Below, in pieces: positions 33,350-42,379 of a stretch of DNA of 64,000 nucleotides. The notes beneath the pieces are model-generated. The model was given only the letters and a program-made list of their open reading frames with translations, did not search any database and was not told where the DNA came from. The stretch covers positions 98,776 to 162,775 of the forward strand of contig NZ_FZNL01000016.1 in NCBI RefSeq assembly GCF_900187965.1, read 5' to 3'. The stretch is from Flavobacterium sp. ov086 (GTDB lineage: Bacteria; Bacteroidota; Bacteroidia; Flavobacteriales; Flavobacteriaceae). The translations under genes and the position numbers were made by a program. Each line of letters begins with the position of its first letter. The stretch's first letter is position 1.

Positions 33350-33383
33350 AAAAAGCCCGAATAAATAAATATTCGGGCTTTTT
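33350..33383. terminator. Terminator between M3 peptidase and tsf
   Basis: A 14-bp stem (33350-33363 with 33370-33383), core AGCCCGAATA, flanked by A and T runs; it serves tsf on the minus strand. The remaining gap (33151-33345) contains repeat-like text (gccacagattttgaggatta) and no gene. Confidence 0.85.
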
Positions 33384-33402
33384 ATATTGAAATAATAATA
33401 TA

Positions 33403-34365
33403 TTAACCTAGAGTAACTCTTTTGAATCCTGTAATTTCAACGTTGAATCCTTTAACATAATCACCAACTTTTTTACTATCATCTTTGATAAAGTTTTGAT
33501 CTAACAAAGCTTTTTCCTGATCTAAAGTTGTATTATCAGAGATGAAACGTTGAACTTTTCCTGGAATAATTTTGTCCCAAATTTGTTCTGGTTTACCTTC
33601 AGCTTTTAATTCAGCTTTAGCATCTTCTTCAGCTTGTTTTAAAACTTCTTCAGTTAATTGAGAGAAAGAAATATATTTAGGAACATTTTTTAAAGTTTTT
33701 CCTAAACGTTTTGCTTCTTCATTATCCTTTTCGATTACAGCAATACGAGCAGCAAGTTCAGATTCAACGAAAGCAGGATCAAAATCTTTGTAAGATAATG
33801 TATCAGCTCCCATAGAAGCAACTTGCATAGAAACATCTTTAGTTAAAACGTCAGCATTAGGAATTGCAGCAGAAATTGCAGTTAATGCAGCAATTTTGTT
33901 AACGTGAACATAAGATCCAACGAAAGCGCCTTCTAAGATTTCAAAACCACCGATTTCGATTTTCTCACCGATAACACCAGTTTGCTCGATTAATTTTTCA
34001 GCAACAGTAATTCCGTTGAAATCTGAAGCTAAGAATTCTTCTTTAGAAGAGAAGTTGATAGCTCTTTCAACTAATTCTTTAGCTAAAGTTACGAAAGCTT
34101 CATTTTTACCTACGAAATCTGTTTCGCAGTTTAAAGTGATGATAGCTCCTTTAGTTTTGTCAGCATTAACAAAAGATACAGCAGCTCCTTCAGAAGACTC
34201 ACGGTCAGAACGGTTAGCAGCAACTTTTTGTCCTTTTTCTCTAAGGTTTTGTATAGCTTTATCGAAATCTCCATCAGCTTCAACTAAAGCTTTTTTACAG
34301 TCCATCATTCCGGCACCTGTAGTTTGTCTTAATTTATTTACGTCTGCAGCAGTAATTGTTGCCAT
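33403..34365 (-). CDS. tsf: Elongation factor Ts
   Basis: A 320-residue EF-Ts. N-terminal UBA-like domain VNKLRQTTGAGMMDCKKALVEADGD, then the TDFVGKNEAFV motif that inserts into EF-Tu, and two dimerisation subdomains. It recycles EF-Tu-GDP. It is last in the rplM-rpsI-rpsB-tsf block; the order rpsB-tsf is nearly universal. Confidence 0.98.
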   Translation of the reverse strand: MATITAADVNKLRQTTGAGMMDCKKALVEADGDFDKAIQNLREKGQKVAANRSDRESSEGAAVSFVNADKTKGAIITLNCETDFVGKNEAFVTLAKELVERAINFSSKEEFLASDFNGITVAEKLIEQTGVIGEKIEIGGFEILEGAFVGSYVHVNKIAALTAISAAIPNADVLTKDVSMQVASMGADTLSYKDFDPAFVESELAARIAVIEKDNEEAKRLGKTLKNVPKYISFSQLTEEVLKQAEEDAKAELKAEGKPEQIWDKIIPGKVQRFISDNTTLDQEKALLDQNFIKDDSKKVGDYVKGFNVEITGFKRVTLG

Positions 34366-34501
34366 AATATTTTGAATTTTAATGTTAAAAGTAAAAATTC
34401 CATCTTTTAAATTCTAAACTCCAATTTTATTAAATTATCAACATAACGTTTTTAATTTGTACTTGGATTTTAGAATTTAAAATTTGGAATTTAAATTTGA
34501 T

Positions 34502-35299
34502 TTATTCTTCAGTTGCAGGAGCAGCAGCTTCAACAGCTGGTGCAGCCTCTACAGCAGGAGCAGCTTCAGCAGCAGCTTCTTCTGTAAATACTTCAGTTTC
34601 TTTGTCAGAACCTCTGTCAGAAAGACCGTCGATTACAGCAGCAGTAACTAAAGATAAAATTTTGTCAATTGATTTAGAAGCATCATCATTTGCAGGAATA
34701 ACGTAATCAACCTCTCTTGGGTCAGAATTCGTATCAACCATTGCGAAAACTGGAATGTTTAATTTTTGTGCTTCTTTTATTGCGATATGTTCAGCTTTGA
34801 TATCTACTACGAACAATGCTGCAGGTAGTCTAGACATATCAGCAATTGAACCTAAGTTTTTCTCTAATTTAGCACGTAGACGATCAACTTGCAAACGCTC
34901 TTTTTTAGATAACGTCATGAAAGTACCATCTTTCTTCATTTTATCAATAGAAGACATTTTTTTAACTGCCTTTCTGATAGTTACAAAGTTAGTAAGCATT
35001 CCACCAGGCCATCTTTCAGTGATGTAAGGCATGTTTGCAGCTTTTGCTTTTTCAGCAACGATGTCTTTTGCTTGTTTTTTGGTAGCTACGAATAAGATTT
35101 TTCTACCTGATGCAGCGATTTTTTTCAAAGCTTCATTAGCTTCTTCAATTTTAGCTGCAGTTTTATATAGATTGATAATGTGAATACCATTACGCTCCAT
35201 ATAAATGTAAGGGGCCATATTTGGGTCCCATTTTCTAGTCATGTGTCCAAAGTGAACACCTGCTTCTAGTAAGTCTTTTACTTCTATTTTGTTTGCCAT
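34502..35299 (-). CDS. rpsB: 30S ribosomal protein S2
   Basis: A 265-residue S2: DLLEAGVHFGHMTRKWDPNMAPYIY at the N-terminus, WPGGMLTNF, PAALFVVDIKAEHIAIKEA, and NSDPREVDYVIPANDDASKS. The last ~25 residues are an acidic Ala/Glu/Pro tail (two copies of AAPAVE), probably disordered. A 173-bp leader separates it from rpsI. Confidence 0.98.
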   Translation of the reverse strand: MANKIEVKDLLEAGVHFGHMTRKWDPNMAPYIYMERNGIHIINLYKTAAKIEEANEALKKIAASGRKILFVATKKQAKDIVAEKAKAANMPYITERWPGGMLTNFVTIRKAVKKMSSIDKMKKDGTFMTLSKKERLQVDRLRAKLEKNLGSIADMSRLPAALFVVDIKAEHIAIKEAQKLNIPVFAMVDTNSDPREVDYVIPANDDASKSIDKILSLVTAAVIDGLSDRGSDKETEVFTEEAAAEAAPAVEAAPAVEAAAPATEE

Positions 35300-35472
35300 T
35301 TTTGTACTAGTTTACGTTCTGTTGATTAGCAATGCATAAATGGCGGTTTCCCAGGCTTTATACATTTAGATGCTAAACTATTTCCTACCTCGATAGGAGA
35401 GCAACAACAACTGTGTTTTTTAATTTCAATAAATTGATAATGTCTTGTACCATATGCACAAGACAGGTAATA
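35300..35472 (-). promoter_or_regulatory. rpsB leader region with candidate RNA structure
   Basis: The untranslated stretch between rpsI and rpsB holds a 7-bp hairpin (35442-35448 with 35458-35464) close to the rpsI stop and, nearer rpsB, GC-richer blocks (CTCTCCTATCGAGGTAGG and GCCTGGGAAACCGCC in the transcript). No TAnnTTTG box is obvious, so read-through from rplM-rpsI with RNA-level control is likely. S2 leaders are autoregulatory in other bacteria. Confidence 0.4.
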
Positions 35473-35859
35473 TTAACGTTTAGAGAATTGGAATCTCTTA
35501 CGAGCTTTCTTCTGACCGAATTTCTTACGTTCAACCATTCTTGGATCTCTTGTTAATAAACCTTCTGGTTTAAGGATAGCTCTGTTTTCAGCATTTACTT
35601 CACACATAACGCGTGCTAATGCCATTCTTACAGCTTCTGCCTGACCAGTTGAACCACCTCCGTAAACGTTTACTTTTACATCAAAGTTATTTACATTTTC
35701 TGTCATAGACATTGGTTGTAAAACTTTGTATTGTAAAGTTGCAGTTGGAAAGTAAGTTGCGAATTCTTTTTTGTTTACAGTGATTTTTCCTGTTCCTTCA
35801 GAAACATATACACGTGCAACAGCGGTTTTTCTTCTACCGATTTTGTGAATAACTCCCAT
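35473..35859 (-). CDS. rpsI: 30S ribosomal protein S9
   Basis: A 128-residue S9: IGRRKTAVARVYVSEGTGKITVN at the N-terminus, VNVYGGGSTGQAEAVRMALAR, and the basic C-terminal tail KKFGQKKARKRFQFSKR, which reaches the ribosomal P site. Its start overlaps the rplM stop by one base (TAATG). Confidence 0.99.
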   Translation of the reverse strand: MGVIHKIGRRKTAVARVYVSEGTGKITVNKKEFATYFPTATLQYKVLQPMSMTENVNNFDVKVNVYGGGSTGQAEAVRMALARVMCEVNAENRAILKPEGLLTRDPRMVERKKFGQKKARKRFQFSKR

Positions 35860-36314
35860 TACTTAAGATCGTTTAGGTTAACAGTTCTAGGTTTTTGAGC
35901 TCCTTGTTTGTGCTCAGATCCTACAACAACATTTAGATTTCTAAAAAGTTCAGCTCCTAATTTGTTTTTAGGTAACATTCCTTTTACAGCTTTTTCTACT
36001 AGTAATGCAGGGTTTTTAGATTGCAATACTTTAGCAGTTAAAGTTCTTTGTCCTCCTGGGTAACCTGTATGACGTACGTAAACTTTGTCATCCATTTTTC
36101 TACCTGTAAGGTTAATTTTTTCTGAGTTGATAACAATTACGTTATCTCCACAGTCAACGTGCGGTGTGTAACTTGGTTTGTACTTACCTCTTAAGATCAT
36201 TGCAACCTTTGAAGCAAGACGACCTAAGTTATGACCCTCAGCATCTACAACGATCCACTCTTTCGTTACAGTGGCTTTGCTTGCTGAAATTGTCTTGTAG
36301 CTTAATGCGTCCAT
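35859..36314 (-). CDS. rplM: 50S ribosomal protein L13
   Basis: A 151-residue L13: WIVVDAEGHNLGRLASKVAMILRGK, YTPHVDCGDNVIVINSEKI, KMDDKVYVRHTGYPGG and RAVKGMLPKNKLG-like VEKAVKGMLPKNKLGAELF. It is an early assembly protein of the large subunit and is first of the ribosomal block, read from a promoter with -7 box at 36358-36365. Confidence 0.99.
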   Translation of the reverse strand: MDALSYKTISASKATVTKEWIVVDAEGHNLGRLASKVAMILRGKYKPSYTPHVDCGDNVIVINSEKINLTGRKMDDKVYVRHTGYPGGQRTLTAKVLQSKNPALLVEKAVKGMLPKNKLGAELFRNLNVVVGSEHKQGAQKPRTVNLNDLK

Positions 36315-36337
36315 AATATTATTTTAATTAAACATTC

Positions 36338-36357
36338 CATCCCCAATAAAGGGGATG
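36338..36357 (-). promoter_or_regulatory. Palindrome at the rplM transcription start
   Basis: CATCCCC and GGGGATG arms (7 bp, 6-bp centre) lie directly after the -7 box and overlap the predicted start site. They could be an operator or an initially transcribed hairpin. Confidence 0.45.
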
Positions 36358-36365
36358 CAAAAGTA
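36358..36365 (-). promoter_or_regulatory. Promoter -7 box of the rplM-rpsI-rpsB-tsf block
   Basis: TACTTTTG on the minus strand, 44 bp upstream of the rplM start. Confidence 0.6.
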
Positions 36366-36457
36366 CAATTAATTATTTTAAAACCAAATACCTGAAAAGA
36401 ATATTTTATATGCTGAAAATCAAGCTATCAGTTTTATATTTAAAAGAATAAAAAAAA

Positions 36458-36486
36458 ACCACCTTCACAATAACGCGAAGGTGGTT
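36458..36486 (-). terminator. Terminator downstream of the ferritin-like gene pair
   Basis: A 10-bp stem (AACCACCTTC with GAAGGTGGTT), 9-nt loop, followed on the minus strand by eight Ts. Confidence 0.85.
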
Positions 36487-36507
36487 CAATTTTTAGAATT
36501 ATTTATG

Positions 36508-37320
36508 TTAAACAATGAATAAATTTGCAATATCTACAACTTGTTGAGTTGTGAGTGGTTCATCATAAGCTTCTGATCCTGCAGCAGTTCCAAATGCGGT
36601 CGCTGTATTGAATCCTGCCTGCATTGTTAATCCTTCACCATTATAAACTCCTTGCGTTGCTGATGGCATTCCTGTCCCTCTTTCGTCGTTAGAAATCCAT
36701 CCTTTTAATCCGCGTAATCTTCTTACTTCTGATGCGTGACGTGCTTCTACAGAGTGAATTTGTAGTGCAGCTGTTAATAAATCCGGTGCCGAAATTAAAT
36801 TTGCAGCCTGACCTTTGTAGGCTCTTACGCCTGTATCTTCAAAGGCTTGTGCCAATGCCAGAAAGGTTGGATAATCTCCAAAAGGATCAAATGCGCCTCC
36901 AACAGTAAAGTCAAATGTAGGTTTTGCTACAAAATTTGCGCTCATTGTTCCGCCTAATCCTGCTATTAAAAATTTAACGTGATCAGATTCATGTGCCGCT
37001 ATTTGTTGAAAAACCTTTAAATCTCGTCCTCCATTTTCTGATGCCGGAATTACTCCGGAATCTAATGCCATGGCGTAAAATTCATTTTCAAGGTATTCTA
37101 AAGTTAATGCAAATTGCAAAGCTCCAATTGGAGTTGCCGGCGTTGCAGTAATATCTTTTGCTAAGGCTTTATTGGCGAATGCGGATAATCCAAAAGGAAT
37201 TGATGCCATTGCCAGTGTTTTTCCGATATTTCCAAACTGATTAAAACTGTCTCTTCTCGAACCAGTGCTTCTCATTAAGCTATCATCAGTAAATGTTTCT
37301 ATAAATTTTAAAATATTCAT
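36508..37320 (-). CDS. Ferritin-like domain protein, exported
   Basis: A 270-residue protein. A hydrophobic segment near residues 33-55 (TLAMASIPFGLSAFANKALAKD) is a probable signal or anchor. The four-helix ferritin-like core has the paired metal-ligand pattern EYLENEFY, AHESDHVKFL, FEDTGVRAYKG and HSVEARHASEVRRLRG (Glu and ExxH). This is the 'ferritin_2/desiccation-related' branch, whose metal use and role are unproven. It is a divergent paralogue of the upstream gene, 26 bp apart, so the two form an operon. Confidence 0.88.
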   Translation of the reverse strand: MNILKFIETFTDDSLMRSTGSRRDSFNQFGNIGKTLAMASIPFGLSAFANKALAKDITATPATPIGALQFALTLEYLENEFYAMALDSGVIPASENGGRDLKVFQQIAAHESDHVKFLIAGLGGTMSANFVAKPTFDFTVGGAFDPFGDYPTFLALAQAFEDTGVRAYKGQAANLISAPDLLTAALQIHSVEARHASEVRRLRGLKGWISNDERGTGMPSATQGVYNGEGLTMQAGFNTATAFGTAAGSEAYDEPLTTQQVVDIANLFIV

Positions 37321-37346
37321 AATTTCTAAGTTTTAGCTAGTTAGGA

Positions 37347-38096
37347 TTAAGGTAAATATTTGGCAGTGAATTTTGTAGTAATGAAACCTCCGGCAATTGG
37401 TAAAATCTTAGAAGGATCTTTGGCAACATCTAAACCTGTAGAAGTACTTATAATGTCATCACCTGCAAAATCGCTTGAATTTGGATTGATTAAACTTCTT
37501 ATCGCTGAAGCGTGTCTTGCTTCAACCGAAACAATTTTCCCTGCTAATAATAGGTAGTCGGGACTTTTAATCAATTTTCCGGCTCCGTTATATGCGGCAA
37601 CTCCGGTATCTTCTAATGCTTTTGCTGTTGCAAGAACCTCATTACGACTATTAAAATTCATAGAACCATAATTAAATGCTAGAGTAGGCAACAATTGAGT
37701 ACTTGGGTTAGGAAGCGCTCCGGACAATGCAGCTTTGAAAAAATCTCTGTGAATTACTTCGTGATAATACAAATCAGTTAGTACTTGGCGTTCTATATCA
37801 TTAAAAGTTGCATTAAAGTTTGATGCATTTACAACTTTGGTATAAAAATCAGCTTCTAATTGTTCTAAGGCATAAGCGTAAGTTAGAACTCCAAAATCTC
37901 CGGCTCCCAAATCAAACACACCATTTCTGATTCCTGGCAATGTGGTGTCTTCCATTGGAGCATCATTATCATCATTATTGCTGCAGCCCGCGATAACCAA
38001 ACCTGCACTAACTAGTGTTAAGCCACTGAGCTTAAGGAAGCTCCTTCTGTTATTCAATGAAGGATCTACTTCATGAATTTTAACTTCGTTTTTCAT
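37347..38096 (-). CDS. Ferritin-like domain lipoprotein with Tat-type signal
   Basis: A 249-residue protein starting at the ATG at 38096 (MKNEVKIHE). The signal region has the twin-arginine motif NRRSFLK (Arg17-Arg18) and a lipobox ending LVIAGC (Cys38), so it is predicted to be exported folded and lipid-anchored. The ferritin-like core repeats EQLEADFY, YHEVIHRDFF, LEDTGVAAYNG and SVEARHASAIRSL. Tat export suggests a metal cofactor loaded in the cytoplasm. It is first of two paralogous genes. Confidence 0.88.
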   Translation of the reverse strand: MKNEVKIHEVDPSLNNRRSFLKLSGLTLVSAGLVIAGCSNNDDNDAPMEDTTLPGIRNGVFDLGAGDFGVLTYAYALEQLEADFYTKVVNASNFNATFNDIERQVLTDLYYHEVIHRDFFKAALSGALPNPSTQLLPTLAFNYGSMNFNSRNEVLATAKALEDTGVAAYNGAGKLIKSPDYLLLAGKIVSVEARHASAIRSLINPNSSDFAGDDIISTSTGLDVAKDPSKILPIAGGFITTKFTAKYLP

Positions 38097-38256
38097 AATC
38101 AAGGTCTTTTAAAAGGTTAATAACATATATTAAGGTATTAACGAGTTTTTAAGACAAGCGGTTTTGGGAAATGGAATTTATTTGATTTTATTTTAAAAAG
38201 ATCTTATAAATTCAAATACTGGTAGGTGATTTTTGTTTTATTTTAGGTAATTCTAC

Positions 38257-38264
38257 TATATTTG
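38257..38264 (+). promoter_or_regulatory. Promoter of the LacI-family gene
   Basis: TATATTTG -7 box, with TTTTG at 38231-38235 as the -33 element 21 bp upstream. Confidence 0.65.
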
Positions 38265-38289
38265 TATTAATTACATAAAATATTTTTAA

Positions 38290-39315
38290 ATGAAAGCTAA
38301 AGCAACTCTAAAACAAATTGCGAAAGAACTAGGTGTTTCTGTTTCGACTGTTTCTAAGGCGTTAAACGATAGTCCGGAAATTAGTGAGCAAACGAAGGTG
38401 AAGATTAAGGAGTATGCCAAACTCAAAAATTATAAGCCTAATGTTATTGGTCTGAATTTAAAGAATCGTAAAACCAAAACGATTGGTGTAATTATACCTA
38501 ATATATTAAATTCCTTTTTTGCAAAGGTTTTTAGTGGTATCGAAAAAGTAGCCGATAAAAAAGGATATAACGTAATTACATGTATTTCTAATGAATCTTT
38601 AGAAAAAGAAATTCATACACTTGAAATGTTGAGCAACGGAACAATTGACGGATTTATTCTTTCTGTTTCTGAAGAAGCTCAAAAATTACAGGATTACAGC
38701 CATTTCTCTGCGATTATTAATGACGGAACGCCAATTGTAATGTTTGATCGTATTGCTGATGAAGTAGAATGTGACAAAGTTGTCGTAGATGATTTTGATT
38801 CGGCTTTAAATTCAACACAGCATTTAATTGATTTAGGATGTAAAAATATTGCCTTGATTTCTTCAGTTGATAATTTAAGTGTTGGAAAATTAAGAGCAAA
38901 AGGATATTTGCAAGCTTTAAAAGACAATAAAATTCCCGTAAATGAGAAAATTATTCTTCGTACTGATTCTGAGGATGATATGAAGGCTAAAATCGATAGG
39001 ATTTTTGATCAAAAAATTGATGCAATTTTTGCTTTGGATGAAAATGATTCAGTTGCCGCTTTAAGAGAGAGTTTAAAAAAAGGATTCAGAGTTCCGGAAG
39101 ACATCTCTATTATTGGTTTTGCTGACGGAATTTTAGCTTCAAGACGTTTATCACCAAGTTTAACTACAGTAAGTCAGCACGGAATAGAAATTGGAGAAGT
39201 TGCTGCCAGACAATTAATCAAACGATTGGAAGAATCTGAAGAAGAAACTTCAGATTATGAAACAATTGTTATCAAGACAAAATTGAAAGAACGAGAGTCG
39301 ACAAGAAAAATGTAA
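38290..39315 (+). CDS. LacI-family transcriptional regulator
   Basis: A 341-residue repressor-type protein. The LacI HTH and hinge are at 1-60 (TLKQIAKELGVSVSTVSKALNDSPEIS, then NVIGLNLKNRKTKTIGVIIPNI). The periplasmic-binding-protein-like effector domain follows (FDRIADEVECDKVVVDDFDSA, DAIFALDENDSVAALR, IIGFADGILASRRLSPSLTTVSQ). Usual ligands are sugars, but no sugar genes adjoin it, so its targets lie elsewhere. Monocistronic. Confidence 0.95.
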   Translation: MKAKATLKQIAKELGVSVSTVSKALNDSPEISEQTKVKIKEYAKLKNYKPNVIGLNLKNRKTKTIGVIIPNILNSFFAKVFSGIEKVADKKGYNVITCISNESLEKEIHTLEMLSNGTIDGFILSVSEEAQKLQDYSHFSAIINDGTPIVMFDRIADEVECDKVVVDDFDSALNSTQHLIDLGCKNIALISSVDNLSVGKLRAKGYLQALKDNKIPVNEKIILRTDSEDDMKAKIDRIFDQKIDAIFALDENDSVAALRESLKKGFRVPEDISIIGFADGILASRRLSPSLTTVSQHGIEIGEVAARQLIKRLEESEEETSDYETIVIKTKLKERESTRKM

Positions 39316-39336
39316 GACTCATAAAATACTAAGATC

Positions 39337-39368
39337 AAAAAAAGACTGTCCATATGGGCAGTCTTTTT
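39337..39368. terminator. Terminator after the LacI-family gene
   Basis: AAAAAAAGACTGtCC / GGgCAGTCTTTTTTT stem with ATAT loop, bidirectional. Confidence 0.85.
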
Positions 39369-39434
39369 TTTTGATTTACATTTTTTGTTGGAAGGACAAG
39401 ATTGTAATTTTTTTGTTTTACAGATCTAAAATTC

Positions 39435-42281
39435 CTAGTGAGCCGCTAACCAATCTTTACCCATACCAAGTTCAACTTCTAACGGTACACTCATTATAAA
39501 AGCATTTTCCATTTCGTGTTTAATCATTGGCTGGATTTTTTCTAACTCGTCGTTATGCACATCAAACACAAGCTCATCATGAACCTGAAGCAACATTCTG
39601 GATTTCCAGTTTTCTTCTTTTAGTTTTTTATGAATATTGATCATCGCGATTTTAATCACATCGGCAGCACTTCCCTGAATTGGTGCGTTTACAGCATTTC
39701 GTTCGGCAGCACTTCTAACCACAGCATTTGCCGAGTTAATGTCTTTTAAATAACGACGACGCCCCAGAATTGTTTGTACATATCCTTTTTCACGAGCAGA
39801 CTGTATTTGTTCGTTAATATAAGATCTTAATCTTGGGTATGTTTTATAGTAAGCTTCAATCAAAGCAGCGCTTTCGCTACGAGATAATGAAGTTTGATTA
39901 CTTAATCCAAAAGCAGAAACTCCATAGATAATTCCGAAGTTTACTGTTTTAGCGTTGCTTCTTTGTTCGCGGGAAACTTCATCTAACGGCACATCAAATA
40001 CTTTTGCTGCGGTAGCTTTGTGAATATCTTCTCCGTTTTTGAAAGCGGCAATCATATTTTCTTCTCCGCTTAAAGCGGCAATAATTCTTAATTCTATTTG
40101 CGAGTAATCGGCAGAGATTAAAGTATGGTTTTCATCGCGAGCAACAAAAGCTTTACGAATCTGACGACCTCTTTCGGTACGAATCGGAATGTTTTGCAAG
40201 TTCGGATTATTAGAACTCAAACGTCCCGTTGCCGCAACGGTTTGCATATAATCAGTATGAACGCGTAACGTTTTCTTGTCAACTTGTTCCGGTAAAGCCA
40301 GGATATAAGTGCTTTGTAATTTGACCATTTGACGCCAATCCAAAATTTCTTTTACAATTGGGTTGTCATTGGCTAAATAAGTTAGAACTTCTTCGCCAGT
40401 TGCATATTGACCTGTTTTGGTTTTCTTTTGTTTTGCTCCGCCAATTTTCATTTTATCAAACAAAATATCTCCTAATTGTTTCGGAGAAGCAAGGTTGAAT
40501 TTCTCGCCGGCAGTTTCGTATATTTTTTGTTCCAAAGATTTAATCTCAACGTCCATTTCTTTAGACATTGCACTTAAGAATTCAACATCCAGACGAATTC
40601 CTTCAGTTTCCATTGCAGCTAAAACGCTTACTAACGGAATTTCGATTTCATCAAATAGCTTTTTAGTTTCAGTTTTATCTAACTCTGTAGTAAAAATTTC
40701 TTTTAATTGTAAAGTTACATCAGCATCTTCGGCAGCGTATTCCTTGATGTCTTCAAGTGGAACATCACGCATTGTAATTTGATTTTTTCCTTTTTTGCCA
40801 ATTAATGTTTCAATTGATTTTGGGGAATATTTCAAATACGTTTCTGATAAAATATCCATATTGTGACGCATATCCGGATTAATCAAATAATGCGCAATCA
40901 TCGTGTCGAAAAGTTTTCCTTTTACGGTAACATCATAATTAGAAAGGATTTTTAAATCATATTTTAAATTTTGACCAATTTTTTCGATGTTTTCATTCTC
41001 AAAAAACGGTTTAAATTTATCCACTAAAACCTGAGCTTCTTCCTGGCTTTCCGGAAACGGAACATAAAACGCTTTTCCTTTTTCGTAAGAGAAAGACATT
41101 CCGACCAATTCAGCGTGCAAGGCATCTAGGCCAGTAGTTTCGGTGTCAAAACAAACAGAAGGCTGGTTTTGTAAATTCTGCAAAAGCAATTTTATTCCTA
41201 AATCACCCTGAACAGCCTGATAGGAGTGAGGTGTGTTTTCTAAAGTATTGTAGAATGAAGTTCGTGTTGTTTCTGTATCTTCTTCGGTAGAACCGCCTCC
41301 AAAAAGGTCAAACTGATCTTCATTTTTAGGTTGTGGTTTTTTATACAATTTAGGATCTGCAGCCGGAGCTGAAGCTGCTAATTCATTTCCGCCACCAACT
41401 TTAAACAAATTATCAAATTGTTCCGCCATTCTTCTGAATTCTAATTCCTGAAAAATAGCATCTGTTTTTTCGATATCAGGGCGTGTTAATTCATAATCGT
41501 TTTCATCAAAAGTTACCGGACAGTCTAATAATATAGTAGCCAGTTTTTTAGATAACAATCCTTTTTCTTTATTGGCTTCAATATTCTCTTTCATTTTTCC
41601 TTTTAGCTTATCTGTATTCGCCAGAAGGTTTTCCATAGTACCAAATTCTTTCAGAAGTTTTTTAGCTGTTACTTCACCAACTCCAGGAAGCCCAGGAATA
41701 TTATCGGCGGCGTCACCCATCATTCCAAGAAAATCGATTACTTGTTCAGGACGGTCAATTTCGAACTTTGCAAGAACTTCAGGAACTCCCCAAATCTCAA
41801 TTCCGTTACCCATACGAGCCGGCTTGTACATAAAGATGTTCTCAGAAACTAATTGAGCAAAATCCTTATCAGGAGTTACCATGAAAACTTTGTAATTCTC
41901 TTTTTCAGCTTGTTTTGCAATTGTTCCAATTAAATCGTCGGCCTCAAAACCGGAAACTTCAATAATCGGAATATGCATTGCTTTTAATAATTCACATATA
42001 TAAGGAACGGCAATTTTGATCGCTTCTGGTGTAACGTCACGATTTGCCTTGTATTCAGGAAATAAGTCGTTACGCAATTGACTTCCGCCTTTATCAAAAG
42101 CTACTGCCAAATGATCTGGTTTTTCACGTTTAATAACATCCAAAAGCGAATTCATGAAACCCATGATCGCTGATGTATCCATTCCTTTAGAGTTAATTCG
42201 CGGATTTTTTATGAAGGCATAATAACCACGAAAAATTAAAGCGTAAGCATCGAGAAGAAAAAGACGTTTTTGAGTTGACAT
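39435..42281 (-). CDS. polA: DNA polymerase I
   Basis: A 948-residue three-domain polymerase. The 5'-3' exonuclease (1-~290) has FLLDAYALIFRGYYAF, VAFDKGG and SGFEADDLIGT. The 3'-5' exonuclease keeps its catalytic DxE (CFDTETTGLDALH) and NLKYDLKIL, so proofreading should be active. Polymerase motifs are DYSQIELRIIAAL (A), RSNAKTVNFGIIYGVSAFGLS (B) and QVHDELVFDV (C). It fills gaps after Okazaki-fragment processing and repair. It stands alone, with no transcriptional partner. Confidence 0.98.
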   Translation of the reverse strand: MSTQKRLFLLDAYALIFRGYYAFIKNPRINSKGMDTSAIMGFMNSLLDVIKREKPDHLAVAFDKGGSQLRNDLFPEYKANRDVTPEAIKIAVPYICELLKAMHIPIIEVSGFEADDLIGTIAKQAEKENYKVFMVTPDKDFAQLVSENIFMYKPARMGNGIEIWGVPEVLAKFEIDRPEQVIDFLGMMGDAADNIPGLPGVGEVTAKKLLKEFGTMENLLANTDKLKGKMKENIEANKEKGLLSKKLATILLDCPVTFDENDYELTRPDIEKTDAIFQELEFRRMAEQFDNLFKVGGGNELAASAPAADPKLYKKPQPKNEDQFDLFGGGSTEEDTETTRTSFYNTLENTPHSYQAVQGDLGIKLLLQNLQNQPSVCFDTETTGLDALHAELVGMSFSYEKGKAFYVPFPESQEEAQVLVDKFKPFFENENIEKIGQNLKYDLKILSNYDVTVKGKLFDTMIAHYLINPDMRHNMDILSETYLKYSPKSIETLIGKKGKNQITMRDVPLEDIKEYAAEDADVTLQLKEIFTTELDKTETKKLFDEIEIPLVSVLAAMETEGIRLDVEFLSAMSKEMDVEIKSLEQKIYETAGEKFNLASPKQLGDILFDKMKIGGAKQKKTKTGQYATGEEVLTYLANDNPIVKEILDWRQMVKLQSTYILALPEQVDKKTLRVHTDYMQTVAATGRLSSNNPNLQNIPIRTERGRQIRKAFVARDENHTLISADYSQIELRIIAALSGEENMIAAFKNGEDIHKATAAKVFDVPLDEVSREQRSNAKTVNFGIIYGVSAFGLSNQTSLSRSESAALIEAYYKTYPRLRSYINEQIQSAREKGYVQTILGRRRYLKDINSANAVVRSAAERNAVNAPIQGSAADVIKIAMINIHKKLKEENWKSRMLLQVHDELVFDVHNDELEKIQPMIKHEMENAFIMSVPLEVELGMGKDWLAAH

Positions 42282-42379
42282 AAAAAAAATATTAGTCTGT
42301 AAAAATAATCAATTGGGTTTTAAAAATGATTCGGTTCTTAAAAAATAAACTCAAATTTAAAATAGGAACGGTTCTTTTA

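Noticed and set aside
34497..34706. Ala/Ser-rich frame antisense to the rpsB tail
   Set aside because: Its repetitiveness is the complement of the S2 Ala/Glu tail; shadow frame.
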